Source: Flavobacterium sediminilitoris
Lineage (GTDB): Bacteria > Bacteroidota > Bacteroidia > Flavobacteriales > Flavobacteriaceae
Direction: 5' to 3'
DNA length: 64,000 nt
Assembly: GCF_023008245.1 (NCBI RefSeq)
Contig: NZ_CP090145.1
Coordinates: forward strand, 2,976,001-3,040,000
Of the stretch, positions 16,074 to 24,483 are shown one piece after another. A program made the translations under genes and the position numbers. The notes under the pieces are model-generated. The model had not been told where the DNA came from. It did not search any database and saw only the letters and a program-made list of their open reading frames with translations. Position 1 is the stretch's first letter. Each line of letters opens with the position of its first letter.

Positions 16074-16853
16074 TTAACGAATAGGCATTAATGTGTCAGC
16101 CTTACTAATTGTGAAATTAATTTGAGGATAAGTAAAATTAATGCTTCTGTTTTCTTGACTTCTTAACATAAAAAACTCTTTCTTTTGATTTTCGTCAGCT
16201 AATTCAAGTAAACTTCCACATGAAAGGTATGGCATTTTATTTTTAAATTTAATAAAGGTTTTAGATTCTCTAAAAGTTATACCTAACCATCTATTATCAG
16301 TTTGTTTTTCTTTCTGATTTAGTGTTGAATCTAAGATGATTTTATGTGAAAAGTTTGTATTAGCTTTTACTGAAAATAGTACAAATGAATTATGCGTTAA
16401 AGAAATATCAAATTCTTCATTTGTGGTCTTATTCTGTATTTTTAATATTCTAATATGTGGTTTCTCTAACTTGCTAGGTTTTTCATAGCATGAGAATAAT
16501 CCGATATAAGAATCATCTACTAAATCGAGACATTGGTCAGAATGGTATTTCATTTTAGAGTATGAGTTGTCATAGATTTCAATTAAAGCATTGTTAAACT
16601 TAATTTCAGGAAAATACACAAAATTACTATTAATACTTTTTATTATTTTACTATGCAAATCAGAGAATTCATGAGATGGAATGTTATATTGAGTCGTTGT
16701 TCTAACAATAGGAATACCTTTATCACTTGCCTTAACTAAATGATTTCCAATCCTACCTTTTCCAACATTTTCAAAATTGATTTGTGTGGATAATTCATTG
16801 AAGAGATTATGTTCAAATGGTAATGTTATTTTTTTAAATTCATTTTGATTCAT
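16074..16853 (-). CDS. Divergent AlkB-like Fe(II)/2OG dioxygenase A
   Basis: This 259-residue protein has all the AlkB-type active-site signatures. H104-S-D106 (KYHSDQ) and H170 (FSHKI) would bind iron, and R188 with R195 (NRWLGITFRES) would bind 2-oxoglutarate. The nucleotide-recognition lid differs from that of the standard AlkB at 18319. It carries an extra C-terminal region with LSCGSLLELADENQKKEF, which is unlike canonical AlkB. It lies 10 bases downstream of a second protein with the same signature arrangement, so the two likely act together. Substrates could be modified nucleic acid, peptide or small molecule. DNA/RNA demethylation is only an inference from family. Confidence 0.8.
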   Translation of the reverse strand: MNQNEFKKITLPFEHNLFNELSTQINFENVGKGRIGNHLVKASDKGIPIVRTTTQYNIPSHEFSDLHSKIIKSINSNFVYFPEIKFNNALIEIYDNSYSKMKYHSDQCLDLVDDSYIGLFSCYEKPSKLEKPHIRILKIQNKTTNEEFDISLTHNSFVLFSVKANTNFSHKIILDSTLNQKEKQTDNRWLGITFRESKTFIKFKNKMPYLSCGSLLELADENQKKEFFMLRSQENRSINFTYPQINFTISKADTLMPIR

Positions 16854-16863
16854 CTGTAATCGT

Positions 16864-18090
16864 TTAATATATGGGTTTTTGATAATCTCCAGAATTCATA
16901 CTGAAGTGAACTATACCATAATCTATATTTTTTTCAGTTTTATTTTCTTTATAATAAGAATCTCTTAAATCCTCCATGTTCTCATTATTCATGAGTTCTA
17001 ATGGAATTAAATTCCCATTTTCCTTTATGTAGGTTTTATTATTTTCATATACTGCCTCTAAGTTTGAACAACGGATTACATAGCCCATTCTTATAGGAGT
17101 TTTATCGATATTTAATACAGAAGGTTTTATTTCATGCGTGTAAAGTCTATTCGTAGAAAGTGGTATTGAAAAAACAGAATTTGGGTATAAGGTTACACTA
17201 AATTCCTTAACTAAAGATTCATCTTTGACTGTTTTTTTTAGCTTAAAGAAAAGTCTGGTTAATCCACTCGATTTTTTGTAAACCCAATCAAACTTATCTG
17301 TTTTTGAAGGTGACAATTGATCAAAATTTATTTTATCATAAAAAGTACAAAACGTTATAAGACCTTCTTTTGCCATATCTTTAGTTTTATCTGAATGAGC
17401 ACTAATTTTTGCTTTGACTTCTTTTGAATTTAAGTCATTTTTTTTGTTTAAATAAATTTGTGCAAGCACATGATTCAATTCTGTTTTTTTCTCAAAATCA
17501 AATTTTATGGCTTCATTTAGAGAGTCAATAATTAGGTTATCAGTTTTTCTGAAATTATCTGTTGGACCTGTTAAGTTACTTGAACACCTTAATAGATGAA
17601 AATTTAGAGATTCATTTTCTCCTTTTATTTGTTTTGTAATTTGACTTAAATAAATTCCTTTTCTCAAAGCCATTGATTCTTTGTTTGACTCTGTTAAATT
17701 TTGAAACTCGTGTTCTGATTCTATTTTTTCAAAAAAATCATCATTATCGAAAAACCGTCTATAATAAACTCCTGCATCATGTATATTTATTGGCACTTGT
17801 CCAAGTCCAATTATTGAAAAATTTTTAGTTGTTAAATCTTCATAATTTGAAGATAAATCTCTGACTATAAAAATTGATTTTGTTTCATTTTTTAAATGTT
17901 TAGTATCTCCAATTGCGTAAAGTCTTACTTGGTTTTGAATCTTTGGAATTTCTGAAAGTTTTTTTACAACTATACCACAAAAATTATTTACTAGATATTT
18001 TAAATCGTCTGAATCATCGTTCTCTTTTGATAAGTCAATTAAGTAATTTTTGTTTTTAGATATGCTATTTTCAAAGTCAAATTTATTCAT
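16864..18090 (-). CDS. Large AlkB-like Fe(II)/2OG dioxygenase B
   Basis: This 408-residue protein has an N-terminal extension of roughly 200 residues of unknown fold. A C-terminal half then has H232-S-D234 (ISAHSDKTKDM), H319 (RLYTHEIKPS) and R334/R340 (RMGYVIRCS), the same H-x-D...H...R-x5-R spacing as AlkB-like oxygenases. It also has the NxxLAQIYLNKKNDL substrate-loop stretch often seen before the H-x-D. It heads a two-gene operon with dioxygenase A. I know of no characterised system made of this pair. Both proteins keep every catalytic residue, so both are probably active. Confidence 0.75.
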   Translation of the reverse strand: MNKFDFENSISKNKNYLIDLSKENDDSDDLKYLVNNFCGIVVKKLSEIPKIQNQVRLYAIGDTKHLKNETKSIFIVRDLSSNYEDLTTKNFSIIGLGQVPINIHDAGVYYRRFFDNDDFFEKIESEHEFQNLTESNKESMALRKGIYLSQITKQIKGENESLNFHLLRCSSNLTGPTDNFRKTDNLIIDSLNEAIKFDFEKKTELNHVLAQIYLNKKNDLNSKEVKAKISAHSDKTKDMAKEGLITFCTFYDKINFDQLSPSKTDKFDWVYKKSSGLTRLFFKLKKTVKDESLVKEFSVTLYPNSVFSIPLSTNRLYTHEIKPSVLNIDKTPIRMGYVIRCSNLEAVYENNKTYIKENGNLIPLELMNNENMEDLRDSYYKENKTEKNIDYGIVHFSMNSGDYQKPIY

Positions 18091-18258
18091 TATGTTTAGA
18101 TTCTACAAGGTTTTGTTTAATTGTGAGTAACGGTCTGTGTACATGTGTCAGGAACGGAAAAAGAAGCGGAAACTTTCAAATTTGCACTGATCTAAGCAAA
18201 ACCGAATTTTTTATTTGCTAATTTACATTTTTCAAAGTAAATAAAAAATGATTTTTAC

Positions 18259-18325
18259 GATATAGAAAACCGAAACTTCAATTTAGCACAACCTGCTTTT
18301 GCTCATATACGATGTTAGCTACAGT
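18259..18325. repeat. Cassette-end repeat R4, copy A
   Basis: About 67 bases (containing CCGAAACTTCAATTTAGCAC and ending GTTAGCTACAG) match 24484-24552. It sits exactly at the 3' end of the AlkB gene, whose stop codon overlaps the terminal core. The parallel with the S41 peptidase gene suggests a recombination site at gene ends. Confidence 0.7.
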
Positions 18326-18936
18326 TCTTTTTCTTCAATCGTTCTGAATGTTAAGTTTACTCTCAGTTTTGTTACTTTTTTGGTGGGTGGAAGTCTATGC
18401 AACCAATTTGTTTGCGTGGTGTTTTTCATTACTAATAAACTTCCGTGTTGTAGCATAATTTCTACTTTTTCTTTGACTTGTTTGTGTTTAAAAGCAAATT
18501 TTCGTTCTGCTCCGAAACTCAATGAACCGATTGCTCCATCTTTCTTTAAATCGGTTTCACTATCGCTGTGCCAAGCCATTCCTTCATTTCCATTGTGATA
18601 TAGATTAAGCAAACATGAGTTAAAAGTTTCGCTTGTTTCTTTTTCAATTAATATTTTTAATTCTAACAGTTCTTTTGTCCAAGGCAAAGCGTATTTTGAA
18701 GTATTGGAATAAGTGTATTTAAAAGGCTTGTCGCCATACCAAGCAACTTTTCGTTTGGTAATGATTTTCTTTCCGAAAATAATAGCTTCATCATTGCGCC
18801 ATTCGATAGTTTCCAATAGTTTTTTAAGATAGAAATCTGCTTGCTCTTTTTCTAAAATTTGTCCGTGATAATTGACAGTTCCGTCTTGTGGTAACCAATT
18901 TTTTGTTTTGTCTATAGTTGGGTTAAATAAGTCCAT
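18319..18936 (-). CDS. AlkB-type alpha-ketoglutarate-dependent dioxygenase
   Basis: This 205-residue protein is close in size and sequence to the AlkB/ALKBH2-3 family. H123-S-D125 (AWHSDSE) and H180 (NWLHRLPP) bind iron, and R192 and R198 (RVNLTFR) bind 2OG. The nucleotide-recognition segment (KVAWYGDKPFKYTYSNTS) is typical. Such enzymes reverse 1-methyladenine and 3-methylcytosine damage. Its ATG lies inside the Ada-domain gene (14-base overlap), so it is the last member of a tightly coupled alkylation-response operon. Confidence 0.93.
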   Translation of the reverse strand: MDLFNPTIDKTKNWLPQDGTVNYHGQILEKEQADFYLKKLLETIEWRNDEAIIFGKKIITKRKVAWYGDKPFKYTYSNTSKYALPWTKELLELKILIEKETSETFNSCLLNLYHNGNEGMAWHSDSETDLKKDGAIGSLSFGAERKFAFKHKQVKEKVEIMLQHGSLLVMKNTTQTNWLHRLPPTKKVTKLRVNLTFRTIEEKEL

Positions 18937-19168
18937 TCTTCCATTTTTTGTATTCTGTTTTCATACAATGTCCGCAAGGTCGAAAGTCGTTTTCAATAGC
19001 TTCTTTCTCTGTCATAAAGAAAACTCTGTTTTCTCTTTTCATTCGTTTGCCAGATTTGCAGTTGAGTAAACCGTAAATTTTTAGTTTAATATTACCCCCT
19101 AAACCAATTTTCTGTTGTTTGATTTTACTTTGCAAATCGCTATCGGATATTTCGCTGTGCCTTATCAT
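18923..19168 (-). CDS. Small Ada metal-binding-domain protein
   Basis: This is 81 residues from the start at 19168 (MIRHSEISDSDLQSK). A longer frame reaching 19540 only overlaps the dioxygenase gene and is rejected. It resembles the N-terminal Ada domain: LLNCKSGKRM followed by FFMTEKEAIENDFRPCGHCM. It has three cysteines rather than the four zinc-binding cysteines of E. coli Ada, and stand-alone versions are common in Bacteroidota. Methyl-phosphotriester sensing is possible but uncertain. It starts 2 bases after the stop of the 2OG dioxygenase and overlaps alkB. Confidence 0.85.
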   Translation of the reverse strand: MIRHSEISDSDLQSKIKQQKIGLGGNIKLKIYGLLNCKSGKRMKRENRVFFMTEKEAIENDFRPCGHCMKTEYKKWKNGLI

Positions 19169-19170
19169 TA

Positions 19171-19878
19171 TTAACTTAAAGCATCGTGAAAAATAATTCC
19201 CAAAGTAAAACGCTCGCCCGATTTTACTTCGCTTACACCGTGTTTCATATTTACCCGATAATAACCTTTCGTTCCTTTTTCGGGTTTGAAATTGGTCGTA
19301 AAAATCAGCATATCGCCTTTTCTCGGTTTTAGAACTATGGCTTTGGATTGTGCTCTTGGAATTTGCTGTGTCAATACAAATTCGCCACCTGTAAAATCTT
19401 GATCGGGTTCGTTTAAAAACAAAACTGTTTGAATGGGAAAATAAATATCTCCATATAAATCCTGATGTAATGTATTGAAACCGCCTTTGCCGTATTTCAA
19501 AATCAAAACAGTTGCTTTTTGTTGTTCGTTTTGGTGGCATTGTTGTAATAATTCTGCGTGTTCCAATGGAAATTGCTTGTCAATATTTAACGCCCTAAAC
19601 CACGTATTTGCAATGGGTGCAAGTTGCGGATAAATGTTTGTTCTGATTTGCTGAATAATTTCGGGCAACGGATAGTTGAAATACTTGTATTCGCCTAAAC
19701 CAAAACGGTAGCGTTCCATTACTACCGTTTTTCTGTAAGTGTTTGGGTTGTTATATTCTGCTTTCAATGCATCGCATTGTTGGTCTGACAACAGATTGGG
19801 AAGAATGGCATAACCGTTTGTGTGCATTGTTTCAGTTATGTTTTGCCAATCTGCTTCCTGTAACTTTTGCTTTATCAT
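19171..19878 (-). CDS. 2OG-Fe(II) oxygenase of the alkylation-response operon
   Basis: This 235-residue protein has H138-Q-D140 (TLHQDLYGD), H213 (VNMKHGVSEV) and R223 (GERFTLGIIFHDA), the prolyl-hydroxylase-like 2OG oxygenase signature. It is unlike AlkB in sequence. Its ATGA start overlaps the stop of the SDR gene, and the Ada-domain gene follows within 2 bases, so it is translated as part of one operon. Proteins of this type recur beside ada in many bacteria, and a direct role in alkylation repair is inferred from that linkage. GC content is clearly higher than in flanking DNA. Confidence 0.9.
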   Translation of the reverse strand: MIKQKLQEADWQNITETMHTNGYAILPNLLSDQQCDALKAEYNNPNTYRKTVVMERYRFGLGEYKYFNYPLPEIIQQIRTNIYPQLAPIANTWFRALNIDKQFPLEHAELLQQCHQNEQQKATVLILKYGKGGFNTLHQDLYGDIYFPIQTVLFLNEPDQDFTGGEFVLTQQIPRAQSKAIVLKPRKGDMLIFTTNFKPEKGTKGYYRVNMKHGVSEVKSGERFTLGIIFHDALS

Positions 19879-20627
19879 CTTATTACTGAAATTCCTGCGT
19901 CCACTGTTAATTCTGTGCCGTGAATGTAACTGGCTTCCTGCGATGCAAGGAACAATACTGCGTTAGCGATTTCGGTAGGTTCGCCTAATCTTTTAAAAGG
20001 TATCGTTGGAACAATTCCTTGCAAAGCACCTGCAATTTGTTCAGCATTCAAGCCTGTATTATTAAAGATGTTGGTTTTGATGTGTCCAGGACTAATGCCG
20101 TTTACACGGATACCTTTTTCCGTGAACTCTGAAGCAAAAGTTTTGATGAATGACTGCACTGCTGATTTTGCTGCTGAATAAACAGAAAAATTTGGTGTTC
20201 CAAATTCTGTAACAAATGAAGTATTGAATACAACAGCACTTCCGTTTTTCATTAAAGGCAAGATTTGCTGAACGGTAAAAAATGTTCCTTTTACCAACAA
20301 ATTGAACAACTCGTCAAAATGGACTTCATCTGCAAACTCAACAGGAGCAAACTTTCCATAACCAGCATTGGCAAAAAGCAAATCAATGTTTTCCGTATAC
20401 TGTTTTACTTGTTCCTGCAAAAGCAATATGTCTTTCATATTACCTGCGTTTGAAACGATGCCAAATGCATTTGTTCTTAATTGTTCTACGGCTTTGTTTA
20501 CGGTTTCGGCACTTCGTCCTGTAATGATTACTTTACCACCTTCGTTGATGAATTGTTGGGCTGTGGCAAATCCCATTCCGTTTGTTCCGCCTGTTATCAG
20601 TGCGAATTTGTCTTTAAATCTTTGCAT
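19875..20627 (-). CDS. Short-chain dehydrogenase/reductase (SDR)
   Basis: This 250-residue classical SDR has the cofactor motif TGGTNGMGFA (residues 13-22), NAG in LFANAGYGK, and the catalytic Ser and YxxxK in VYSAAKSA. The C-terminus is FLASQEASYIHGTELTVDAG. It reduces or oxidises an unknown carbonyl or alcohol with NAD(P)H. It is second in the alkylation-response operon, 68 bases after ada and overlapping the 2OG oxygenase by 4 bases. It may be a passenger rather than a repair enzyme. Confidence 0.93.
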   Translation of the reverse strand: MQRFKDKFALITGGTNGMGFATAQQFINEGGKVIITGRSAETVNKAVEQLRTNAFGIVSNAGNMKDILLLQEQVKQYTENIDLLFANAGYGKFAPVEFADEVHFDELFNLLVKGTFFTVQQILPLMKNGSAVVFNTSFVTEFGTPNFSVYSAAKSAVQSFIKTFASEFTEKGIRVNGISPGHIKTNIFNNTGLNAEQIAGALQGIVPTIPFKRLGEPTEIANAVLFLASQEASYIHGTELTVDAGISVIR

Positions 20628-20695
20628 TATTTTTTTGTTTTAAAATTCTGATGCAAAGATTGCAATGTATGCTGTGGCAGAAAACCCGAAACTTG

Positions 20696-21547
20696 CTACA
20701 TTTCCAAAATATCGGTTTTTGCACTTTCCCAACCGATGATAGCTGTCTTTCGTGTATTGCCCCACATATAACCGCCAATATTGCCCGTTGATTGGATAAC
20801 ACGATGACAAGGAATAAGAAACGCAACGGGATTGTTACCGATAGCCGTGCCAACGGCTCTGGAAGCATTTACGTTGCCGATTTGTTCGGCAATGTTGCCG
20901 TAAGTAGAAAGTTGCCCCATTGGAATTTTCAAAAGTGTTTCCCAAACTTTCAACTGAAAATCTGTGCCTTTTAAATGCAATTTAATTTCAGGTAATTTAT
21001 TCCAATCGTTTTGGAAAATGAACAACGCATTTTGTTGTATTAAATCTAATTTTCGCTGAAATGTTGCGTTGGGAAATTTTTGTTTAAGGTCGTTTAATGC
21101 GTTGGTTTCACCATCGTTGAAAGCCATATAGCAAACGCCTTTTGTGGTTGAAGCAACAATCAAATTCCCAAAAGGACTTTCTGCAAAACTGTAATTGATA
21201 GAAAGATTTTTTGCACCGTTTTTATATTCGGCTGGTGTCATTCCCTCAATGTTTACAAATAAATCGTGCAGCCGTCCTGTGCCTGAAAGCCCTGTTTCAA
21301 AAGCGGTGTCAAAAAGTGTAGCTTGTCGGTCAGTCAATAATTTTTTAGCGTGTTCAATGCTGATGTATTGCAAAAACTTTTTGGGTGTTGTTCCTGCCCA
21401 TTCGCTAAATAAACGCTGAAAATGAAACGGACTTAAATGCACTTGTTCGGCAACTTCGTCCAAATTTGGTTGCTCTTTGAAATTGTCCTTTATATAATCA
21501 ATCGCTTCCGCAATTCGATTATAATTGAGTTGTTGTTGCTCGTTCAT
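20696..21547 (-). CDS. Ada-like bifunctional regulator / O6-methylguanine-DNA methyltransferase
   Basis: This 283-residue protein has an AraC-type HTH in residues 1-110 (LDEVAEQVHLSPFHFQRLFSEW). An alkyltransferase domain follows, with the acceptor cysteine C247 in IPCHRVI and the recognition helix SRAVGTAIGNNPV. The N-terminal Ada zinc domain is missing, and a separate gene at 18923-19168 may supply it. The split arrangement suggests that the operon as a whole replaces a full Ada protein. It is the first gene of a five-gene operon with SDR, 2OG oxygenase, Ada domain and AlkB, and probably activates it. Confidence 0.93.
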   Translation of the reverse strand: MNEQQQLNYNRIAEAIDYIKDNFKEQPNLDEVAEQVHLSPFHFQRLFSEWAGTTPKKFLQYISIEHAKKLLTDRQATLFDTAFETGLSGTGRLHDLFVNIEGMTPAEYKNGAKNLSINYSFAESPFGNLIVASTTKGVCYMAFNDGETNALNDLKQKFPNATFQRKLDLIQQNALFIFQNDWNKLPEIKLHLKGTDFQLKVWETLLKIPMGQLSTYGNIAEQIGNVNASRAVGTAIGNNPVAFLIPCHRVIQSTGNIGGYMWGNTRKTAIIGWESAKTDILEM

Positions 21548-21685
21548 TGTCCTGAATTTTATAATGCAAATGTCCGAATGGTTTTGCTTTTATAAAATCC
21601 GAAACTTGCTATGTTTTTGTCAAAGTGTTTTTTTGCAGACGTTTTTTAGAGTTATAGCTAAGGTTTCGTCTTTAGTTTGCTGCTT

Positions 21686-21693
21686 GTGGCAGT
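21686..21693. other. Core motif GTGGCAGT at a gene 3' end
   Basis: This is one of at least four cores at or just beyond stop codons on this strand (others at 18314, 23435 and 24541). It lies 3 bases from the stop of the gene at 21696. It fits the cassette-boundary model described for this region. Confidence 0.5.
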
Positions 21694-21695
21694 TT

Positions 21696-22187
21696 TTATT
21701 TATAGCATAAATTACCATTTTCTTCATTTAGATATTTTCTAAATTTATTCAAAACTTCAGAATATTGATTTTTATCGAAGATTATTTCACTCGAATTCAT
21801 AAACCATTGTACATTTTTTCCAATTGATTTAGGCATATTTTCACCATTCCCAATATCTAAGCCAAACCTTTTCCAATATACATAATTATTATCTGTTACT
21901 GTTTCCGCAATTATTACATCGCAAAGTAAATCTAAATCTTCTCCACACATTAGAATAGGTAAAAATGTAGTTTGATCTATTTCTGGTAAAGTTCTTTTCC
22001 ATATAGTTTCTCTTTCAGAAGGATTGCTTAGCCAATTTAAGAAGGTACTCACTAGACCTTTTTTTATTTCAATATTTAAATTTTTAAGAATCGTTTCTTC
22101 CAAAGAAATGCCATCTATTAAAATATCATAATAGTTATAATTTGTAAATGGATTTACTAAAATATTTGTTTCTATTCTGCTTATCAT
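21696..22187 (-). CDS. Hypothetical protein, cassette-type
   Basis: This is 163 residues from the start at 22187 (MISRIETNILVNPFTNYNYY). An upstream ATG at 22208 falls inside the repeat core GCCACTAA and is rejected. The domain contains ILMCGEDLDLLCDVIIAETV and YVYWKRFGLDIGN, reminiscent of small immunity-type proteins, but I cannot assign a family. It is flanked on both sides by the core motif (GTGGCAG at the 3' side, GCCACTAA at the 5' side), making it a clear single-gene unit. Confidence 0.7.
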   Translation of the reverse strand: MISRIETNILVNPFTNYNYYDILIDGISLEETILKNLNIEIKKGLVSTFLNWLSNPSERETIWKRTLPEIDQTTFLPILMCGEDLDLLCDVIIAETVTDNNYVYWKRFGLDIGNGENMPKSIGKNVQWFMNSSEIIFDKNQYSEVLNKFRKYLNEENGNLCYK

Positions 22188-22193
22188 AAAATT

Positions 22194-22395
22194 GCCACTA
22201 AAGGTCAAGTATAAGCGCAGTAGCGGAGAAGAAAAACTTGAGTTTTTCGTTTAGTAACTGTTTAGCCAAAACCTTATTTTATTTACTAATTTACAAAAAA
22301 GGAAATGAGAATAAGGTTTTGGTGGTGTAAAAAAATACAGACTTTGGTTCAGGCTCTTTCCCCGCTATTGCATTTATACAATGTGCTTGTTCCAC
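22194..22395. repeat. attC-like nested inverted repeat
   Basis: The outer arms are 18 bp with three mismatches (GTATAAGCGCAGTAGCGG pairs with CCGCTATTGCATTTATAC). The inner arms are a perfect 13 bp (CCAAAACCTTATT with AATAAGGTTTTGG). The element begins GCCACTAA directly upstream of a gene start. A long, bulged, strand-foldable palindrome between same-strand genes is what integron attC sites look like, but the exact R'/R'' cores were not found. Confidence 0.55.
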
Positions 22396-22410
22396 AACTC
22401 TCTCAAAGAT

Positions 22411-22759
22411 AACAAAAAGGATATATTGAAAAGCGTATTTTTTGTAAAATTCTTCATGTAAGAAAAGAAGAATTGTATTCCACAATTATTTGTTTGGGTT
22501 AATTTGTTAGATCTAGTTCCAGAAGATAATTTATATATATAATTACTAACCGAACTCGATTTACATTTTATTTATAAATCTACTCAAAAATGCTATGAAA
22601 AAGAAGGACAGAAGAGTATTGATTCCGTTGTGTTTTTCAAGATTTTGTTGGAAAGGTTATTTAAACAACATCAACTCTCTATTAGCAAAACATGTGTTTT
22701 ATATAGAGATGAAGTATTTTTAAGTTTCTTCAAAGTAGTGTTGAAAATGTGTGTAACCA
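22411..22759. repeat. Dispersed repeat R3, copy B (interrupted)
   Basis: It matches copy A at 11981-12168 in two blocks: 22411-22508, and about 22660-22759. About 150 bases without a counterpart separate them. The second block also has a small extra segment near 22700. Confidence 0.7.
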
Positions 22760-22782
22760 CTTTGTTTTTACAAAAATGGTTT

Positions 22783-23271
22783 TTATTTCTTTTTAGGTTT
22801 CATTACTTTTCTTAATGTTTTAACCCACCAACTCCATTCACTCCTTTTTTTGTCCTTTGTAAACTGGTTTTCAACCTTATCAAATGCGTCTTCAATATAA
22901 GCGTTGTGTAGCCAACGAATTGCTAACATCCATTTTAAAGTCGCTAAACCTGTTGTTGTCATATCAATAATATGTGAAATTTCAGTTTTTTTTGGCTCTA
23001 ACTCATTTATGTCAAATCTGTGATAACCATTAAAACCTGTCAAGTCAAACTGAAAAGTGATTGATTTTTCAGGCTGATAATCTGTTACAAAATATGTAAT
23101 TGGTCCGTGTCCACCTTTTGAACCAACTTGTAACCCATTATCCAACTTCATCGGTGACCATTTGTCTGTTGCTAACATCAAATCATTGTCGGTCGCCAAA
23201 GTATTGAATAACTTAACAAGTTCGGTCTTTGGTTGTTGAATTTCTCTTTTATGGATATTTATTACTTTCAT
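22783..23271 (-). CDS. SRPBCC-family (START-like) protein
   Basis: This is about 162 residues from the start at 23271 (MKVINIHKREIQQPKTELVK). A start at 23310 is possible. The pattern of an N-terminal strand, KLFNTLATDNDLML, the GGHGPITYFVTDYQPEKSITFQF strands and a long C-terminal helix (WLHNAYIEDAFDKVENQF) is typical of SRPBCC ligand-binding folds. The ligand and role are unknown. It lies between an R3 repeat and a palindromic spacer, as a single-gene unit. Confidence 0.8.
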   Translation of the reverse strand: MKVINIHKREIQQPKTELVKLFNTLATDNDLMLATDKWSPMKLDNGLQVGSKGGHGPITYFVTDYQPEKSITFQFDLTGFNGYHRFDINELEPKKTEISHIIDMTTTGLATLKWMLAIRWLHNAYIEDAFDKVENQFTKDKKRSEWSWWVKTLRKVMKPKKK

Positions 23272-23318
23272 TTTCTTTGTTGAATAGTCATATTGGTTAC
23301 TGTTGTCCATAAATTACG

Positions 23319-23440
23319 TACAGTGTTCTCACGTTTCTAGACGTTTGCAAGTTATGAAAACGAGTATTTTAGACTAAACGAAAATACGACAAAAAACGGT
23401 AATTCCACTAAATTTGCAAATGTCTAGAATGTGTGTTGGC
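23319..23440. repeat. attC-like inverted repeat in spacer
   Basis: TTCTAGACGTTTGCAA at 23335-23350 pairs with 23414-23429 over 16 bp with one mismatch, around a 63-base centre. The 3' end reads GTGTGTTGGCAG, a variant of the cassette core, next to the stop of the gene at 23449. Its overall size of about 110 bp is within the attC range. Confidence 0.55.
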
Positions 23441-23448
23441 AGAAGTAA

Positions 23449-24399
23449 TCATCTTAAGTCTACGATATCTCCGTTTGTATAAATTATTTTAGAAACATTA
23501 TAAACGCTTCTACCTGATTCTTTAATTTTGCCGTCATCATCCATTTTTTGTTTAGTTTCGATGTCGCAAATTAACTTTGTGCCGTTAGAAAAACTTAAAT
23601 TTTTATTGAGTATTAAATTTTTAAAATCATCATCTTTTAATTTAAAAGTAATATTTTGATTATTGTAAATAGCTTTCCAGCTCATACGGTTTCTCTTAAG
23701 AACAGGCGAAACTATTTCTAAAGTTACATTTTCCTTGTATTCCGGCTCTACTACTGTTTCTTTAACAATAAAAAGATTAAAGTCAGAACGTGGTACAATT
23801 TTTTCAATTGATTTTGGTTCAAAATTTTCATTAAGTTCTTGAGTGGAAATTTTTTCAATTTTACCTTCTTTTGATAAAAATGTATAAAATTTGGATTTAG
23901 AAATTTTAACTTTATTATTTTCAGAAATATAAATTGCTAATGAATCAATTAATTCTTGTGTAACAACAAATTCTTCTTCATTTTTTAAATTTGTTTTTAG
24001 AGCTTCTAGACTATCTTTCTCAAAATCTTGTTTTAATTTCTTAATTTGTAGATCTAAAAATTCATTTTTCTTTTTTTCTGTTTCTGAATCTGTATTTATA
24101 GAGTTGGATATAACATCTGAAATTACGGATCCTATTATTGATGCTAAAAAACTTCCTACAACAATTATTTTTGCTCTATTTTTCTTTTTATTTATGAATT
24201 TATATACTGATTTTATTCCACCTTCTTCAAGAGCGAAAGTTTCAACAGATATTTCTAAACCTAAAATATTTGATACTTCTTCTAAAATTTTGAGTAATTC
24301 TCCTTCAACTTTATTTAATATTTTCGCATCCATCGAATGCGAATTATTACTCAAGTAATAATGAATTTGCAAGATTTCAGAATCAGTAATTTTCTCCAT
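23449..24399 (-). CDS. Membrane-associated hypothetical protein
   Basis: This 316-residue protein has an N-terminal helical part (residues 1-70), one hydrophobic segment at about 77-98 (AKIIVVGSFLASIIGSVISD) and a coiled-coil stretch at about 105-140. Its C-terminal beta-rich domain is at about 200-316 (VSPVLKRNRMSWKAIYNNQ). It has no signal peptide. I do not recognise the family. The layout (cytosolic sensor-like part plus membrane segment, single gene in a variable region) would fit a defence or toxin-type protein, but that is speculation. Confidence 0.7.
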   Translation of the reverse strand: MEKITDSEILQIHYYLSNNSHSMDAKILNKVEGELLKILEEVSNILGLEISVETFALEEGGIKSVYKFINKKKNRAKIIVVGSFLASIIGSVISDVISNSINTDSETEKKKNEFLDLQIKKLKQDFEKDSLEALKTNLKNEEEFVVTQELIDSLAIYISENNKVKISKSKFYTFLSKEGKIEKISTQELNENFEPKSIEKIVPRSDFNLFIVKETVVEPEYKENVTLEIVSPVLKRNRMSWKAIYNNQNITFKLKDDDFKNLILNKNLSFSNGTKLICDIETKQKMDDDGKIKESGRSVYNVSKIIYTNGDIVDLR

Positions 24400-24483
24400 T
24401 TTTATTTTATAATTTATTAGTTCTACTTCTGTAAATATAATTTATATTTCAAAGTGATTTTTATATATTTTATGCTTTTTTGC

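Larger units (their letters stand above)
22188..22782. other. Long spacer: large imperfect palindrome plus repeat R3 copy B
   Basis: About 600 bases carry no accepted gene. The first 200 bases form a nested inverted repeat (arms at 22209-22226 with 22362-22379, and 22266-22278 with 22310-22322). The rest is repeat R3 copy B (22411-22759), interrupted by 150 extra bases. Confidence 0.65.

Noticed and set aside
18923-19540. 205-codon version of the Ada-domain protein
   Set aside because: The first 124 codons are an out-of-frame shadow of the 2OG oxygenase gene. Family similarity starts at the ATG at 19168.
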